A DNA stretch of 7,747 nucleotides from Pseudomonadota bacterium (lineage in GTDB: Bacteria > Pseudomonadota > Gammaproteobacteria > Burkholderiales > Casimicrobiaceae), in the NCBI GenBank assembly GCA_022709775.1, contig JAKLIE010000067.1, positions 1-7,747 on the forward strand, in the 5' to 3' direction. Numbering within the stretch: position 1 is the stretch's first letter; every line of letters starts with the position of its first letter. The notes beneath the pieces were generated by a model. It was not told the origin of the DNA and searched no databases. It saw only the letters and a list, made by a program, of their open reading frames with translations. Made by a program: the position numbers and the translations under genes. Of this stretch, positions 1-6,307 are shown one piece after another.

Positions 1-151
1 GGCGGTCCTTCGGCTTCGACTTGCGCAGGCGCTCGTCGCGCGTGCGCGTGTATGCCTGGAGGCTGCGCCTGCGGCGCAGGATCACGCGCCGGACCGCGAT
101 GAATCCCACGATGAGTGCGGCGAGCGCGGGAAGTCCGTAGATGAGTTCCAC
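1..151 (-). CDS. Small single-pass membrane protein, 3' end outside window
   Basis: I do not recognise this gene. Reading the minus strand from a GTG at 151-149 gives 50 residues with no stop before the window edge. Residues about 3-20 form one hydrophobic segment (LIYGLPALAALIVGFIAV). A strongly basic stretch follows at residues 21-29 (RRVILRRRR), then a charged tail rich in Arg, Lys and Asp. The basic residues right after the membrane segment predict an N-out, C-in topology by the positive-inside rule. Codons mostly end in G or C, as in the neighbouring genes, and the plus-strand reading here is Cys/Gly/Ala-rich low-complexity sequence, which favours the minus strand. No clear Shine-Dalgarno precedes the GTG, so the start is uncertain. 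It is divergent from ampD, with 72 bases between the two starts. Confidence 0.5.
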   Translation of the reverse strand, partial: MELIYGLPALAALIVGFIAVRRVILRRRRSLQAYTRTRDERLRKSKPKDR

Positions 152-223
152 GCCGCGATTGTCGCACCGGCGGACCGGGCGCGCGAATTCCGTTCCCGGC
201 CGGCTCGGCGGTCGGAGCGCACC

Positions 224-862
224 GTGACCCGCCCGGCGCGAGGACGGGCGCAGCTCGCCGCCCACTTCGACCGGCGCGGCTGGCTCGCCGGCATCCGTCG
301 CGTCCGCTCCCCGAATGCGGACCGGCGCCCGGAAGACATCGAGGTCACGCTCGTCGTCGTCCACGGCATCTCGCTTCCGCCGGGACGGTTCGGCGGCGAT
401 GCGATCCTCCGGCTCTTCACCAACCGGCTCGATCCCGCCGCGCATCCGTACTTCCGCACCCTCGCGGGATTGCGCGTGTCCGCGCATTTCCTGATCCGGC
501 GCGACGGGGCGCTCGTCCAGTTCGTCGCGTGCGGCGACCGCGCCTGGCATGCGGGCGCGTCGCGATGGAAGGGTCGCGAGCGCTGCAACGACTTCTCGAT
601 CGGGATCGAGCTCGAGGGCACCGACGCCCGGCCCTACACGGCGAAGCAGTACGCGAGGCTCGCCGTTCTCGTCCGCCGGCTCGCGGAGCGCTGGCCGATC
701 GCGGACGTCGCCGGCCACAGCGACGTCGCCCCGGGCCGCAAGACCGACCCGGGCCCGGCCTTCGACTGGAAACGATTCGCGCGCCTGCTCGGACGGGCGT
801 CCGGGGTCCGCATTGCCGCCCGAACGGGGGTGCGCGACCCCCTCCCCGCGTCCGGGCTATAA
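224..862 (+). CDS. ampD: 1,6-anhydro-N-acetylmuramyl-L-alanine amidase AmpD
   Basis: This cytosolic zinc amidase cleaves the bond between anhydro-MurNAc and L-Ala in muropeptides brought back from the periplasm. In organisms with an AmpG/AmpR system that also controls beta-lactamase induction. The protein (212 aa) is one Amidase_2 domain at about residues 20-190. The AmpD signatures are all visible: VVVHGISLPPGRFGG (44-58), HPYFRTLAGLRVSAHFLIRRDG (split around 74-95), RAWHAGAS (106-113), RERCNDFSIGIELEGTD (118-134) and GHSDVAPGRKTDPGPAFDW (164 on). Zinc ligands are H47, H165 and D175; E129 and K173 are the other expected active-site residues. No signal peptide is present, which separates it from periplasmic AmpD homologues. 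Start is GTG with GGAG at 214-217, six bases upstream. A tail of about 20 residues beyond the domain (E. coli AmpD is 183 aa) overlaps the promoter of the next unit. Confidence 0.96.
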   Translation: MTRPARGRAQLAAHFDRRGWLAGIRRVRSPNADRRPEDIEVTLVVVHGISLPPGRFGGDAILRLFTNRLDPAAHPYFRTLAGLRVSAHFLIRRDGALVQFVACGDRAWHAGASRWKGRERCNDFSIGIELEGTDARPYTAKQYARLAVLVRRLAERWPIADVAGHSDVAPGRKTDPGPAFDWKRFARLLGRASGVRIAARTGVRDPLPASGL

Positions 863-863
863 T
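834..863 (+). promoter_or_regulatory. Probable sigma-70-type promoter for yciB-bolA-PPIase
   Basis: A perfect -10 hexamer TATAAT lies at 858-863, in a G+C-rich region where this is rare by chance. It contains the TAA stop of ampD (860-862). The best -35 candidate is GCGACC at 834-839, which matches TTGACA at three positions with an 18-base spacer, so the -35 is weak. Transcription would begin near 870, giving a leader of about 45 bases before the yciB ATG. The -10 is clear by sequence; promoter activity is inferred. Confidence 0.6.
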
Positions 864-879
864 GTTCGATTCGCCTGAC

Positions 880-907
880 GGGGCGATGCCCGCCTCGCGG
901 GCGCCCC
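880..907 (+). promoter_or_regulatory. Stable hairpin in the predicted yciB leader
   Basis: An inner 6-bp all-G/C stem pairs 888-893 (GCCCGC) with 897-902 (GCGGGC) around a 3-base CTC loop. An outer 5-bp stem pairs 880-884 (GGGGC) with 903-907 (GCCCC). The only interruption is a three-base bulge, GAT, at 885-887. The structure would sit about 10-37 bases into the transcript predicted from the TATAAT box and ends seven bases before the ATG at 915, within or beside the ribosome footprint. No T-run follows, so it does not look like a terminator. An effect on translation or RNA stability is inferred. Confidence 0.5.
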
Positions 908-914
908 GGACGCC

Positions 915-1460
915 ATGCAGCTCGTCGCAGACTACTTCCCGCTGATCCTGTTCTTCGTCGCTTACAAGTGGCAGGGGATCTATGCCGCCACCGCGGTCGC
1001 GATCGTCGCCTCGGTCGCGCAGATCGCCTATTTCGCCTGGCGCCGCAGGATCTCGGCCGTCCACTGGCTCTCGTTCGCGATCATCGTCGTCTTCGGCGGC
1101 GCGACGCTCGCGCTGCAGGACGAGACGTTCATCAAGTGGAAGCCCACCGTCCTCTACGCGCTCTTCGGCACGGTGCTGGCGCTGGGCAAGCTCGCGTTCG
1201 GGCGCGACCTGATCGCCGGGCTCCTGCGCGACGTGACGCTGCCGCCGCCCGTCTGGTCGACCGTCACCTGGTCGTGGGTGGCGTTCTTCGCCGCGATGGC
1301 GGTGGCCAACTGGTACGTCGCCTTCCACTTCCCGACGGACACCTGGGTGAACTTCAAGGTGTGGGGCGGCATCGGGCTCGTCCTCGTATTCGCGGTCGGG
1401 CAAGGGTTGTGGCTCTCCCGGCACATGCAGGACCCCGGCGAGGAGGCCCCGAGGCCGTGA
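915..1460 (+). CDS. yciB: Inner membrane septation protein YciB (IspZ family)
   Basis: YciB is a multi-pass inner-membrane protein that work in enteric bacteria and Shigella links to septation and envelope maintenance; its biochemical role is unknown. The 181-aa product matches the usual length (E. coli about 179). Family motifs are FFVAYK (13-18), DETFIKWKPT (69-78) and FPTDTWVNFKVWG (139-151). Hydrophobic segments lie near residues 8-16, 22-41, 51-67, 78-95, 118-137 and 150-168, consistent with five or six membrane passes, and a short charged tail follows. Start is the ATG at 915. Its Shine-Dalgarno is weak (only GGA at 908-910), and a strong hairpin lies just upstream. Its TGA overlaps the GTG of bolA (GTGA, 1457-1460), so translation is probably coupled. 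Confidence 0.94.
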   Translation: MQLVADYFPLILFFVAYKWQGIYAATAVAIVASVAQIAYFAWRRRISAVHWLSFAIIVVFGGATLALQDETFIKWKPTVLYALFGTVLALGKLAFGRDLIAGLLRDVTLPPPVWSTVTWSWVAFFAAMAVANWYVAFHFPTDTWVNFKVWGGIGLVLVFAVGQGLWLSRHMQDPGEEAPRP

Positions 1461-1750
1461 CGGACCTCGGCGACCTGATCGTCGAGCGCCTTGCCGCGCT
1501 CGATCCGGTGCACGTGGCGCTCGAGGACGACAGCGCGGCCCACGCGGGCCACGCCGGCGCGGCGGGCGGCGCCGGGCACTTTTCCGTCACGATCGTGTCA
1601 GAGCGGTTCGCCGGGGTCGCGCGCCTTGCCCGTCACCGCGCAGTGCTCGACCGGGTTTCCGACCTGATCCCCCATCCGGTGCACGCGCTGGCGATCCGCG
1701 CGCACACCCCAGACGAGTATTTCTCCTCCCACGAAAGGACCGTTCGATGA
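1457..1750 (+). CDS. bolA: BolA family protein
   Basis: BolA-like proteins are small class II KH-fold proteins that bind monothiol glutaredoxins with a shared [2Fe-2S] cluster. Some also act as transcriptional regulators of morphology and stress genes. The 97-aa product shows the family pattern: an N-terminal helix (residues 3-14), a His/Gly/Ala-rich loop HAGHAGAAGGAGH (29-41), a strand FSVTIVSERF (42-51), helix-turn residues RLARHRAVLDRV (56-67) and the C-terminal HALAIRAHTPDEY (76-88). H76 is the probable invariant His, and the loop histidines (29, 32, 41) are candidates for the second cluster ligand. Start is GTG at 1457, inside the yciB stop, which matches the natural N terminus of the fold. 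Its TGA overlaps the ATG of the next gene (ATGA, 1747-1750). Which BolA subfamily it belongs to is not settled by sequence reading. Confidence 0.9.
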   Translation: MTDLGDLIVERLAALDPVHVALEDDSAAHAGHAGAAGGAGHFSVTIVSERFAGVARLARHRAVLDRVSDLIPHPVHALAIRAHTPDEYFSSHERTVR

Positions 1751-2550
1751 CCCGTACCACGATCGCGCTCGCCGTCATGGCCGCGCTCGCGCTCCCCGCC
1801 GCCTTCGCCCAGGCGCCGGCCGCTCCCAAGGCGGCCCCCGCCCCCAAGGCCGCCGAAGGCAAGGCGCTCTACCCGCAGTCGCAGTTCGACATCGTGCTGA
1901 AGGACCGGACGGCGCAGGGCCAGCAGGACACGCCGGAGCTTCGCGCCGCGGTCCGCGAGGAGCTCAACACGCGCGAGCTGCTCTCGCGCGAGGCCCGCAA
2001 GAAGGGCATGGACAAGAACGCCGACGTCAAGTCGCAGATGGAGCTCGCGTCGCAGACGGTGCTGGTGCGCGCGTACGTCGCCGACTGGATCAAGAACAAC
2101 CCGGTCCCGGACGCGGCACTGCGCAAGGAGTACGACGGCATCAAGGCCCAGATCGGCGACCGCGAGTACAAGGTCGCGCACATCCTGGTCGACACGGAGG
2201 CCGAGGCGAAGGACGTGATCACCGAGCTCCAGAAGGGCGGGAAGTTCGCGGACCTCGCCAAGGCCCGTTCGAAGGACCCGGGCTCGAAGGAGCGCGGCGG
2301 CGACCTCGACTGGAACGCGCCGGCGAACTTCGTCAAGCCGTTCTCGGACGCGATGGTCAAGGCCGAGAAGGGCAAGTTCACTCCGCAGCCCGTGCAGACG
2401 CAGTTCGGCTGGCACGTGATCCTGGTCGAGGACGTCCGCGAGGCGAAGGTGCCGTCGTTCGAGGAAGTGAAGCCGCAGCTCGCGCAGCGCCTGCAGGCGC
2501 AGAGCCTCGACAAGTACTTCCGCGACCTCCGCGCGAAGAACGGACTCTGA
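1747..2550 (+). CDS. Exported parvulin-type peptidyl-prolyl cis-trans isomerase
   Basis: This is a periplasmic folding factor that isomerises X-Pro bonds, of the PpiC/SurA/PrsA type (267 aa). Residues 1-21 are a Sec signal peptide: short basic start, hydrophobic core and AFA|Q as likely cleavage site. A Pro/Ala/Lys-rich linker follows to about residue 40. A helical chaperone-like segment spans about 43-135, including ELNTRELLSREARKKGM (72-88). The rotamase domain is about 139-231, with KVAHILV (142-148), SKDPGSKERGGDLDW (175-189) and FGWHVILVEDV (220-230). H145 and H223 are the conserved active-site histidines. A final helix (236-260) closes the protein. Only one rotamase domain is present, unlike SurA with two. 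A good ribosome site (AAGGA, 1735-1739) precedes the ATG, which overlaps the bolA stop. It is the last gene before a strong terminator. Confidence 0.93.
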   Translation: MTRTTIALAVMAALALPAAFAQAPAAPKAAPAPKAAEGKALYPQSQFDIVLKDRTAQGQQDTPELRAAVREELNTRELLSREARKKGMDKNADVKSQMELASQTVLVRAYVADWIKNNPVPDAALRKEYDGIKAQIGDREYKVAHILVDTEAEAKDVITELQKGGKFADLAKARSKDPGSKERGGDLDWNAPANFVKPFSDAMVKAEKGKFTPQPVQTQFGWHVILVEDVREAKVPSFEEVKPQLAQRLQAQSLDKYFRDLRAKNGL

Positions 2551-2572
2551 TCGACGCCGGCATCCCGCTCGC

Positions 2573-2610
2573 GACGAAGGGCAGGCCTCGAGCCTGCCCT
2601 TCGTCTTTCC
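2573..2610 (+). terminator. Rho-independent terminator after the PPIase gene
   Basis: A perfect 14-bp inverted repeat pairs 2573-2586 with 2592-2605 around a 5-base loop (CTCGA). The arms contain GAAGGGCAGGC and GCCTGCCCTTC. A short pyrimidine run, TTTCC, follows. It lies 22 bases past the PPIase stop and separates the yciB unit from the tctB unit. The T-run is weak, but the stem is long and G/C-rich. Confidence 0.85.
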
Positions 2611-2625
2611 GGGCCCCGCTCCGCC

Positions 2626-2657
2626 CGTGCCGGCGCGGATGCCGCGACATCGGCACG
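2626..2657. repeat. Two-tier inverted repeat upstream of tctB
   Basis: The outer arms are CGTGCCG at 2626-2632 and CGGCACG at 2651-2657, a perfect 7-bp dyad. Inside it a second perfect dyad pairs CGCGG (2634-2638) with CCGCG (2642-2646) around ATG. The whole lies between the terminator and tctB, just upstream of a weak -10-like TATCGT at 2664-2669. It could be an operator or a structured leader element. At this base composition short G/C-rich dyads arise by chance, so function is unproven. Confidence 0.35.
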
Positions 2658-2724
2658 TCGTGGTATCGTTCGCGCTTCGCGGCGAAAGCCTCCCGGGAGT
2701 GTGAGGCGACGTTCGGCGCCGCCC

Positions 2725-2730
2725 GGAGGG
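2725..2730 (+). promoter_or_regulatory. tctB: Ribosome binding site that fixes the tctB start
   Basis: GGAGGG lies four to eight bases before the ATG at 2734. An in-frame GTG at 2701 would add 11 residues, but it has no comparable site and its extra residues (RRRSAPPGGE) do not fit the family N terminus. The ATG is therefore the better start. Confidence 0.8.
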
Positions 2731-2733
2731 GAA

Positions 2734-3195
2734 ATGTCGCTGATTCGCAACCCGAAGGACTTCGGATCGGGGTGTCTGTTCGCGGGCTTCGGCCTCGCTG
2801 CCGTCATCCTCGGAGCCTCGTACCCGGTGGGCACGGCCGCCCGTATGGGCCCGGGTTACTTCCCGCGCGCGCTGGGTCTCATCCTGATCGCGATGGGCGC
2901 CGTGCTGATCCTCAAGAGTCTGCGCACGACCGGCCCGGCGATCACGATTCCCACGCTCAAGCCCGTGTTCGTCGTGCTGGCCAGCGTCGTCGTGTTCGGC
3001 CTCGCCGTCATCCCTATGGGCCTCGTCCTCGCGACGATCCTGCTCATCGTCGTGTCGAGCACGGCGAGCCACGAGTTCCGATGGAAGGAGGCGCTCGTCG
3101 CGTCGGTGGTCCTCGCGGCCTTCGTCGTCGCGGCATTCGGCTACGGGCTCAACCTGCAGCTGCCGATCCTGCCCCCGTTCCTCGGCAGGAGCTGA
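2734..3195 (+). CDS. tctB: TTT transporter small membrane subunit TctB
   Basis: TctB is the small integral membrane subunit of tripartite tricarboxylate transporters, secondary carriers that work with TctA and a periplasmic receptor TctC to import carboxylates. The 153-aa product has the usual length and four likely membrane segments, at about residues 13-30, 44-62, 77-108 (long, possibly two passes) and 118-140. The motif TAARMGPGYFP (34-44) in the first periplasmic loop is typical of the family. The ATG is preceded by a strong GGAGG. The stop is three bases before the tctA start, with the tctA ribosome site (AGGAG, 3187-3191) inside the end of this gene. No tctC gene is next to it. Confidence 0.92.
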   Translation: MSLIRNPKDFGSGCLFAGFGLAAVILGASYPVGTAARMGPGYFPRALGLILIAMGAVLILKSLRTTGPAITIPTLKPVFVVLASVVVFGLAVIPMGLVLATILLIVVSSTASHEFRWKEALVASVVLAAFVVAAFGYGLNLQLPILPPFLGRS

Positions 3196-3198
3196 CCG

Positions 3199-4707
3199 AT
3201 GGACCTCCTCTCCAACCTCGCTCTCGGCCTGGGCGTGGCGTTCACGTTCCAGAACCTCTTCTACTGCTTCGTGGGCGTGCTTCTCGGCACGCTGATCGGC
3301 GTGCTGCCGGGCATCGGACCGGTGCCGACGATCGCGATGCTGCTCCCGATCACCTACGCGCTGCCGCCGGTGTCCGCGCTGATCATGCTCGCCGGCATCT
3401 ACTACGGGGCACAGTACGGCGGATCGACGACCGCCATCCTCGTGAACCTGCCGGGCGAATCGTCGTCGGTCGTGACGTGCATCGACGGCTACCAGATGGC
3501 GCGGCGCGGGAAGGCGGGGAAGGCGCTGTCGGTCGCGGCGCTGGGCTCGTTCATCGCCGGAACGTTCGCGACGCTGGTCGTCGCGGCGTTCGCGCCGCCG
3601 CTCGCCGAGTTCGCGCTGAAGTTCGGCCCGGCCGAGTACTTCTCGCTGATGGTCCTGGGCCTGCTCGCGGCGGTCGTGCTCGCGAGCGGCTCGTTGCTGA
3701 AGGCGATCGCGATGATCGTGCTGGGCCTGCTACTGGGCATCATCGGCACCGACGTGAACTCCGGCCTCCAGCGCTTCTCGTTCGGCGTCGCCGAACTGTC
3801 CGACGGCATCGGTTTCGTCGTCGTGGCGATGGGGCTGTTCGGCTTCGCCGAGATCATCGTCAACCTCGAACAGAAGGAGCACCGCGAGGTCTTCACCGAC
3901 AACGTGTCGGGGCTCTGGCTCAAGTGGAGCGAGTTCAAGGAGGCGCTGCCGGCGATCCTGCGCGGCACGGGCATCGGCTCGGTCCTGGGGATCCTGCCCG
4001 GAGGCGGCGCGATGCTCTCGGCGTTCGCGGCCTACACGCTCGAGAAGAAGATCGCGAAGGACCCGTCGCGGTTCGGCAAGGGAGCGATTCAGGGCGTCGC
4101 CGGGCCGGAGAGCGCGAACAACGCCGGCGCGCAGACGTCGTTCATCCCGCTGCTCACGCTCGGCATCCCGCCCAACGCGGTGATGGCGCTCATGGTCGGC
4201 GCGATGACGATCCACAGCATCCAGCCGGGCCCGCAGGTGATGACGAGCAACCCGCAGCTCTTCTGGGGGCTGATCGCGTCGATGTGGATAGGCAACGTGA
4301 TGCTCGTCGTCCTGAACCTGCCGATGATCGGGATCTGGGTGCAGCTCCTCAAGGTCCCGTACCGGCTCCTCTACCCGGCGATCCTGCTGTTCTGCTGCAT
4401 CGGCGTCTACAGCCTGCAGAACAACGTGTTCGACGTGCTGATGACCGCCCTCTTCGGCGTGCTGGGCTGGGTGTTCGTCAAGCTCGAGTGCGAGCCCGCG
4501 CCGCTCCTGCTCGGATTCATCCTCGGTCCGCTGATGGAGGAGAATCTGCGGCGGGCGCTGCTGCTCTCGCGCGGCGACCCGACCGTGTTCTTCACGCGTC
4601 CGCTGTCGCTCGGGATGCTCGTCGCCGCCGGCCTGCTCCTGCTGATCATCGTGCTGCCCGCCGTGCGCAAGACGCGCGAGGAGGCGTTCCACGAGGAGGC
4701 GGCGTAG
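3199..4707 (+). CDS. tctA: TTT transporter large membrane subunit TctA
   Basis: TctA is the substrate-translocating subunit of the tripartite tricarboxylate transporter, an ion-driven importer (502 aa, the normal length). It carries the internal repeat typical of the family: GTLIGVLPGIGP at 30-41 in the N half and GTGIGSVLGILPGGGA at 256-271 in the C half. YYGAQYGGSTTAILVNLPGE (68-87) and GPESANNAGAQTSFIPLLTLG (starting at 302) are the matching conserved substrate-region motifs of the two halves. About 10-12 hydrophobic segments are visible, and the C terminus ends in a charged cytoplasmic tail (RKTREEAFHEE). A short cytoplasmic hydrophilic section at about 223-250 links the halves. AGGAG lies seven bases before the ATG. 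The substrate (tricarboxylate, dicarboxylate, aromatic acid or other) cannot be assigned from TctA alone. Confidence 0.96.
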   Translation: MDLLSNLALGLGVAFTFQNLFYCFVGVLLGTLIGVLPGIGPVPTIAMLLPITYALPPVSALIMLAGIYYGAQYGGSTTAILVNLPGESSSVVTCIDGYQMARRGKAGKALSVAALGSFIAGTFATLVVAAFAPPLAEFALKFGPAEYFSLMVLGLLAAVVLASGSLLKAIAMIVLGLLLGIIGTDVNSGLQRFSFGVAELSDGIGFVVVAMGLFGFAEIIVNLEQKEHREVFTDNVSGLWLKWSEFKEALPAILRGTGIGSVLGILPGGGAMLSAFAAYTLEKKIAKDPSRFGKGAIQGVAGPESANNAGAQTSFIPLLTLGIPPNAVMALMVGAMTIHSIQPGPQVMTSNPQLFWGLIASMWIGNVMLVVLNLPMIGIWVQLLKVPYRLLYPAILLFCCIGVYSLQNNVFDVLMTALFGVLGWVFVKLECEPAPLLLGFILGPLMEENLRRALLLSRGDPTVFFTRPLSLGMLVAAGLLLLIIVLPAVRKTREEAFHEEAA

Positions 4708-4717
4708 GACTTCCGGC

Positions 4718-6307
4718 ATGACCGCGCACGACTGGTCGCTTCCCTACCCGTCGCGCCGGCAGCCGGTCCTCGCGCGGAACGTCGTCGCGACGAGCCAGCC
4801 CCTCGCGACGCAGGCGGGGCTCGCGATGCTCGCGCGCGGCGGCAGTGCGGTCGACGCGGCGATCGCGACGGCGATCACGCTCACGGTCGTCGAGCCCGTG
4901 TCCAACGGGATCGGCTCCGACCTGTTCGCCATCGTCTGGGACGGCAGCGGGCTCGCCGGCCTCAACGCATCCGGACGCGCGCCGGCGGCGGCGACCGCGT
5001 CGCGTTACGCGGGAAGCGCCGGGATGCCGCAGCGTGGCTGGGAGGCGGTGACGATTCCCGGCGCGGTGTCCGGGTGGGTCGCGCTGTCGAAGCGCTACGG
5101 CCGGCTGCCCTTCGCCGATCTGTTCGAGCCCGCGGTCCGCTACGCGCGCGACGGCTGGCTCGTCTCGCCGGTGATCGCCGCGCAGTGGCAGCGCGCCGCG
5201 GCGATCCTGCCGCACGACCTGGGCTACGCCGAGCACTTCCTGCCCGGCGGGCGCAGTCCGCGCGCGGGCGAGACGTTCTCGTGCCCGTCGATGGCGCGAA
5301 CGCTGGAAGCGATCGCCGCCACCGGCGGCGAGGCGTTCTACCGAGGCGACCTCGCGCGCGCGATGGTCGACGACGCGAAGCGCCACCGCGCGCCGCACAC
5401 GGCCGGCGACTTCGCGCGCCACGAATGCGACTGGGTTACGCCGCTCGGCTTCGACTACCGCGGCACGACCGTCCACGAGATCCCGCCGAACGGGCAAGGC
5501 ATCGCGGCGCTGATCGCGCTCGGGATCCTCGAGTCGTTCGACGCCGACCGCGAGTCGCCCGACTCGCTCCTCGCCCAGCACCGCGCGATCGAGGCGATGA
5601 AGCTCGCGTTCGCCGACACGTACCGCCACGTCGCCGATCGAGCGCACATGCGCGTCGCTCCCGAAGCGATGCTCGACCGCGCGTACCTCGCCTCGCGCGC
5701 GCGCCTGATCGACGCGCGCCGCGCGCAGGACTTCGGCCCGGGCTCGCCGCCGGCCGGCGGCACCGTCTACCTCGCGGCCGGCGACGCGCAAGGGCAGATG
5801 GTCTCGCTGATCCAGTCGAACTACATGGGCTTCGGCTCGGGCGTCGTCGTGCCGGGCACGGGCATCAGCCTGCAGAACCGCGGCGCGGGCTTCTCGCTCG
5901 ATCCTTCGCACCCCAACGCGCTGGAGGGAGGCAAGCGTCCTTTCCACACGATCATCCCGGGCTTCCTCACGCGCGGAGGCGGGCCGCTCGCCGCGTTCGG
6001 CGTGATGGGCGGCCCGATCCAGCCGCAGGGGCACGTGCAGACGCTCCTGCGGATGCTCGACCACGGCAGGAACGCACAGGCCGCGCTCGACGCGCCGCGC
6101 TGGCGGTGGAACCGCGACGGCACGCTGGACCTCGAGCCCACGATCCCGGCCGACGTGCGCGCGGGGCTCGCGGCGCTCGGCCACCGCGTCGTCGCGTCGT
6201 CGGACAGCTACTTCGACTTCGGCGCCGGCCAGTTCGTCGTGAAGATCGACGGGGGCTTCCTCGCCGCGTCGGATCCGCGACGCGACGGGCAGGCGGCGGG
6301 GTACTAG
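4718..6307 (+). CDS. ggt: Gamma-glutamyltransferase-like hydrolase, cytoplasmic YwrD type
   Basis: This is an Ntn-hydrolase proenzyme of the gamma-glutamyltransferase family (529 aa) that would self-cleave into large and small subunits and hydrolyse a gamma-glutamyl or related amide bond. The N-terminal block NVVATSQPLATQAGLAML (21-38) and GGSAVDAAIATAI (41-53) are family hallmarks. R87 in NASGRAP is the probable substrate-carboxylate Arg. The nucleophile is predicted as T349 in GGTVYLAAGDAQG, where cleavage would occur before Thr, followed by NYMGFGSGVVVPGTGISLQN (368-387) and the GG of VMGGPIQPQGH (429-439), the likely oxyanion region. There is no signal peptide: residues 1-20 are polar and proline-containing, unlike periplasmic GGT but like Bacillus YwrD. 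It starts 10 bases after tctA with a weak AGGA (4706-4709), so co-transcription is likely. True substrate unknown; glutathione is one possibility, acylated amino compounds another. Confidence 0.9.
   Translation: MTAHDWSLPYPSRRQPVLARNVVATSQPLATQAGLAMLARGGSAVDAAIATAITLTVVEPVSNGIGSDLFAIVWDGSGLAGLNASGRAPAAATASRYAGSAGMPQRGWEAVTIPGAVSGWVALSKRYGRLPFADLFEPAVRYARDGWLVSPVIAAQWQRAAAILPHDLGYAEHFLPGGRSPRAGETFSCPSMARTLEAIAATGGEAFYRGDLARAMVDDAKRHRAPHTAGDFARHECDWVTPLGFDYRGTTVHEIPPNGQGIAALIALGILESFDADRESPDSLLAQHRAIEAMKLAFADTYRHVADRAHMRVAPEAMLDRAYLASRARLIDARRAQDFGPGSPPAGGTVYLAAGDAQGQMVSLIQSNYMGFGSGVVVPGTGISLQNRGAGFSLDPSHPNALEGGKRPFHTIIPGFLTRGGGPLAAFGVMGGPIQPQGHVQTLLRMLDHGRNAQAALDAPRWRWNRDGTLDLEPTIPADVRAGLAALGHRVVASSDSYFDFGAGQFVVKIDGGFLAASDPRRDGQAAGY

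Noticed and set aside
154..160. GACAAT on the minus strand as a -10 for the small membrane protein
   Set aside because: It is two bases from the proposed GTG start, so it could serve only a transcript beginning inside the gene.
2644..2669. Full sigma-70 promoter for tctB using GCGACA (2644-2649) and TATCGT (2664-2669)
   Set aside because: The spacer would be only 14 bases and both hexamers are partial. Kept only as a weak -10 note.
2690..2699. Perfect 10-bp palindrome CTCCCGGGAG before tctB
   Set aside because: Short self-complementary G/C-rich words are frequent at this composition. Pairing of the nearby CCTCC with the tctB ribosome site would be only 5 bp.
2701..2733. GTG at 2701 as the tctB start
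   Set aside because: The ATG at 2734 has a strong GGAGGG just upstream; the 11 extra residues are not family-like.
1633..3072. 479-codon minus-strand open frame over bolA, the PPIase gene and tctB
   Set aside because: It is low-complexity Arg/Glu/Asp/Leu-rich and crosses a strong terminator and three well-supported plus-strand genes.
2772..4721. 649-codon plus-strand open frame overlapping tctB and tctA
   Set aside because: It is an out-of-frame shadow, Arg/Pro/Gly-rich and hydrophilic, whereas the tctBA frames match the transporter family along their full length.
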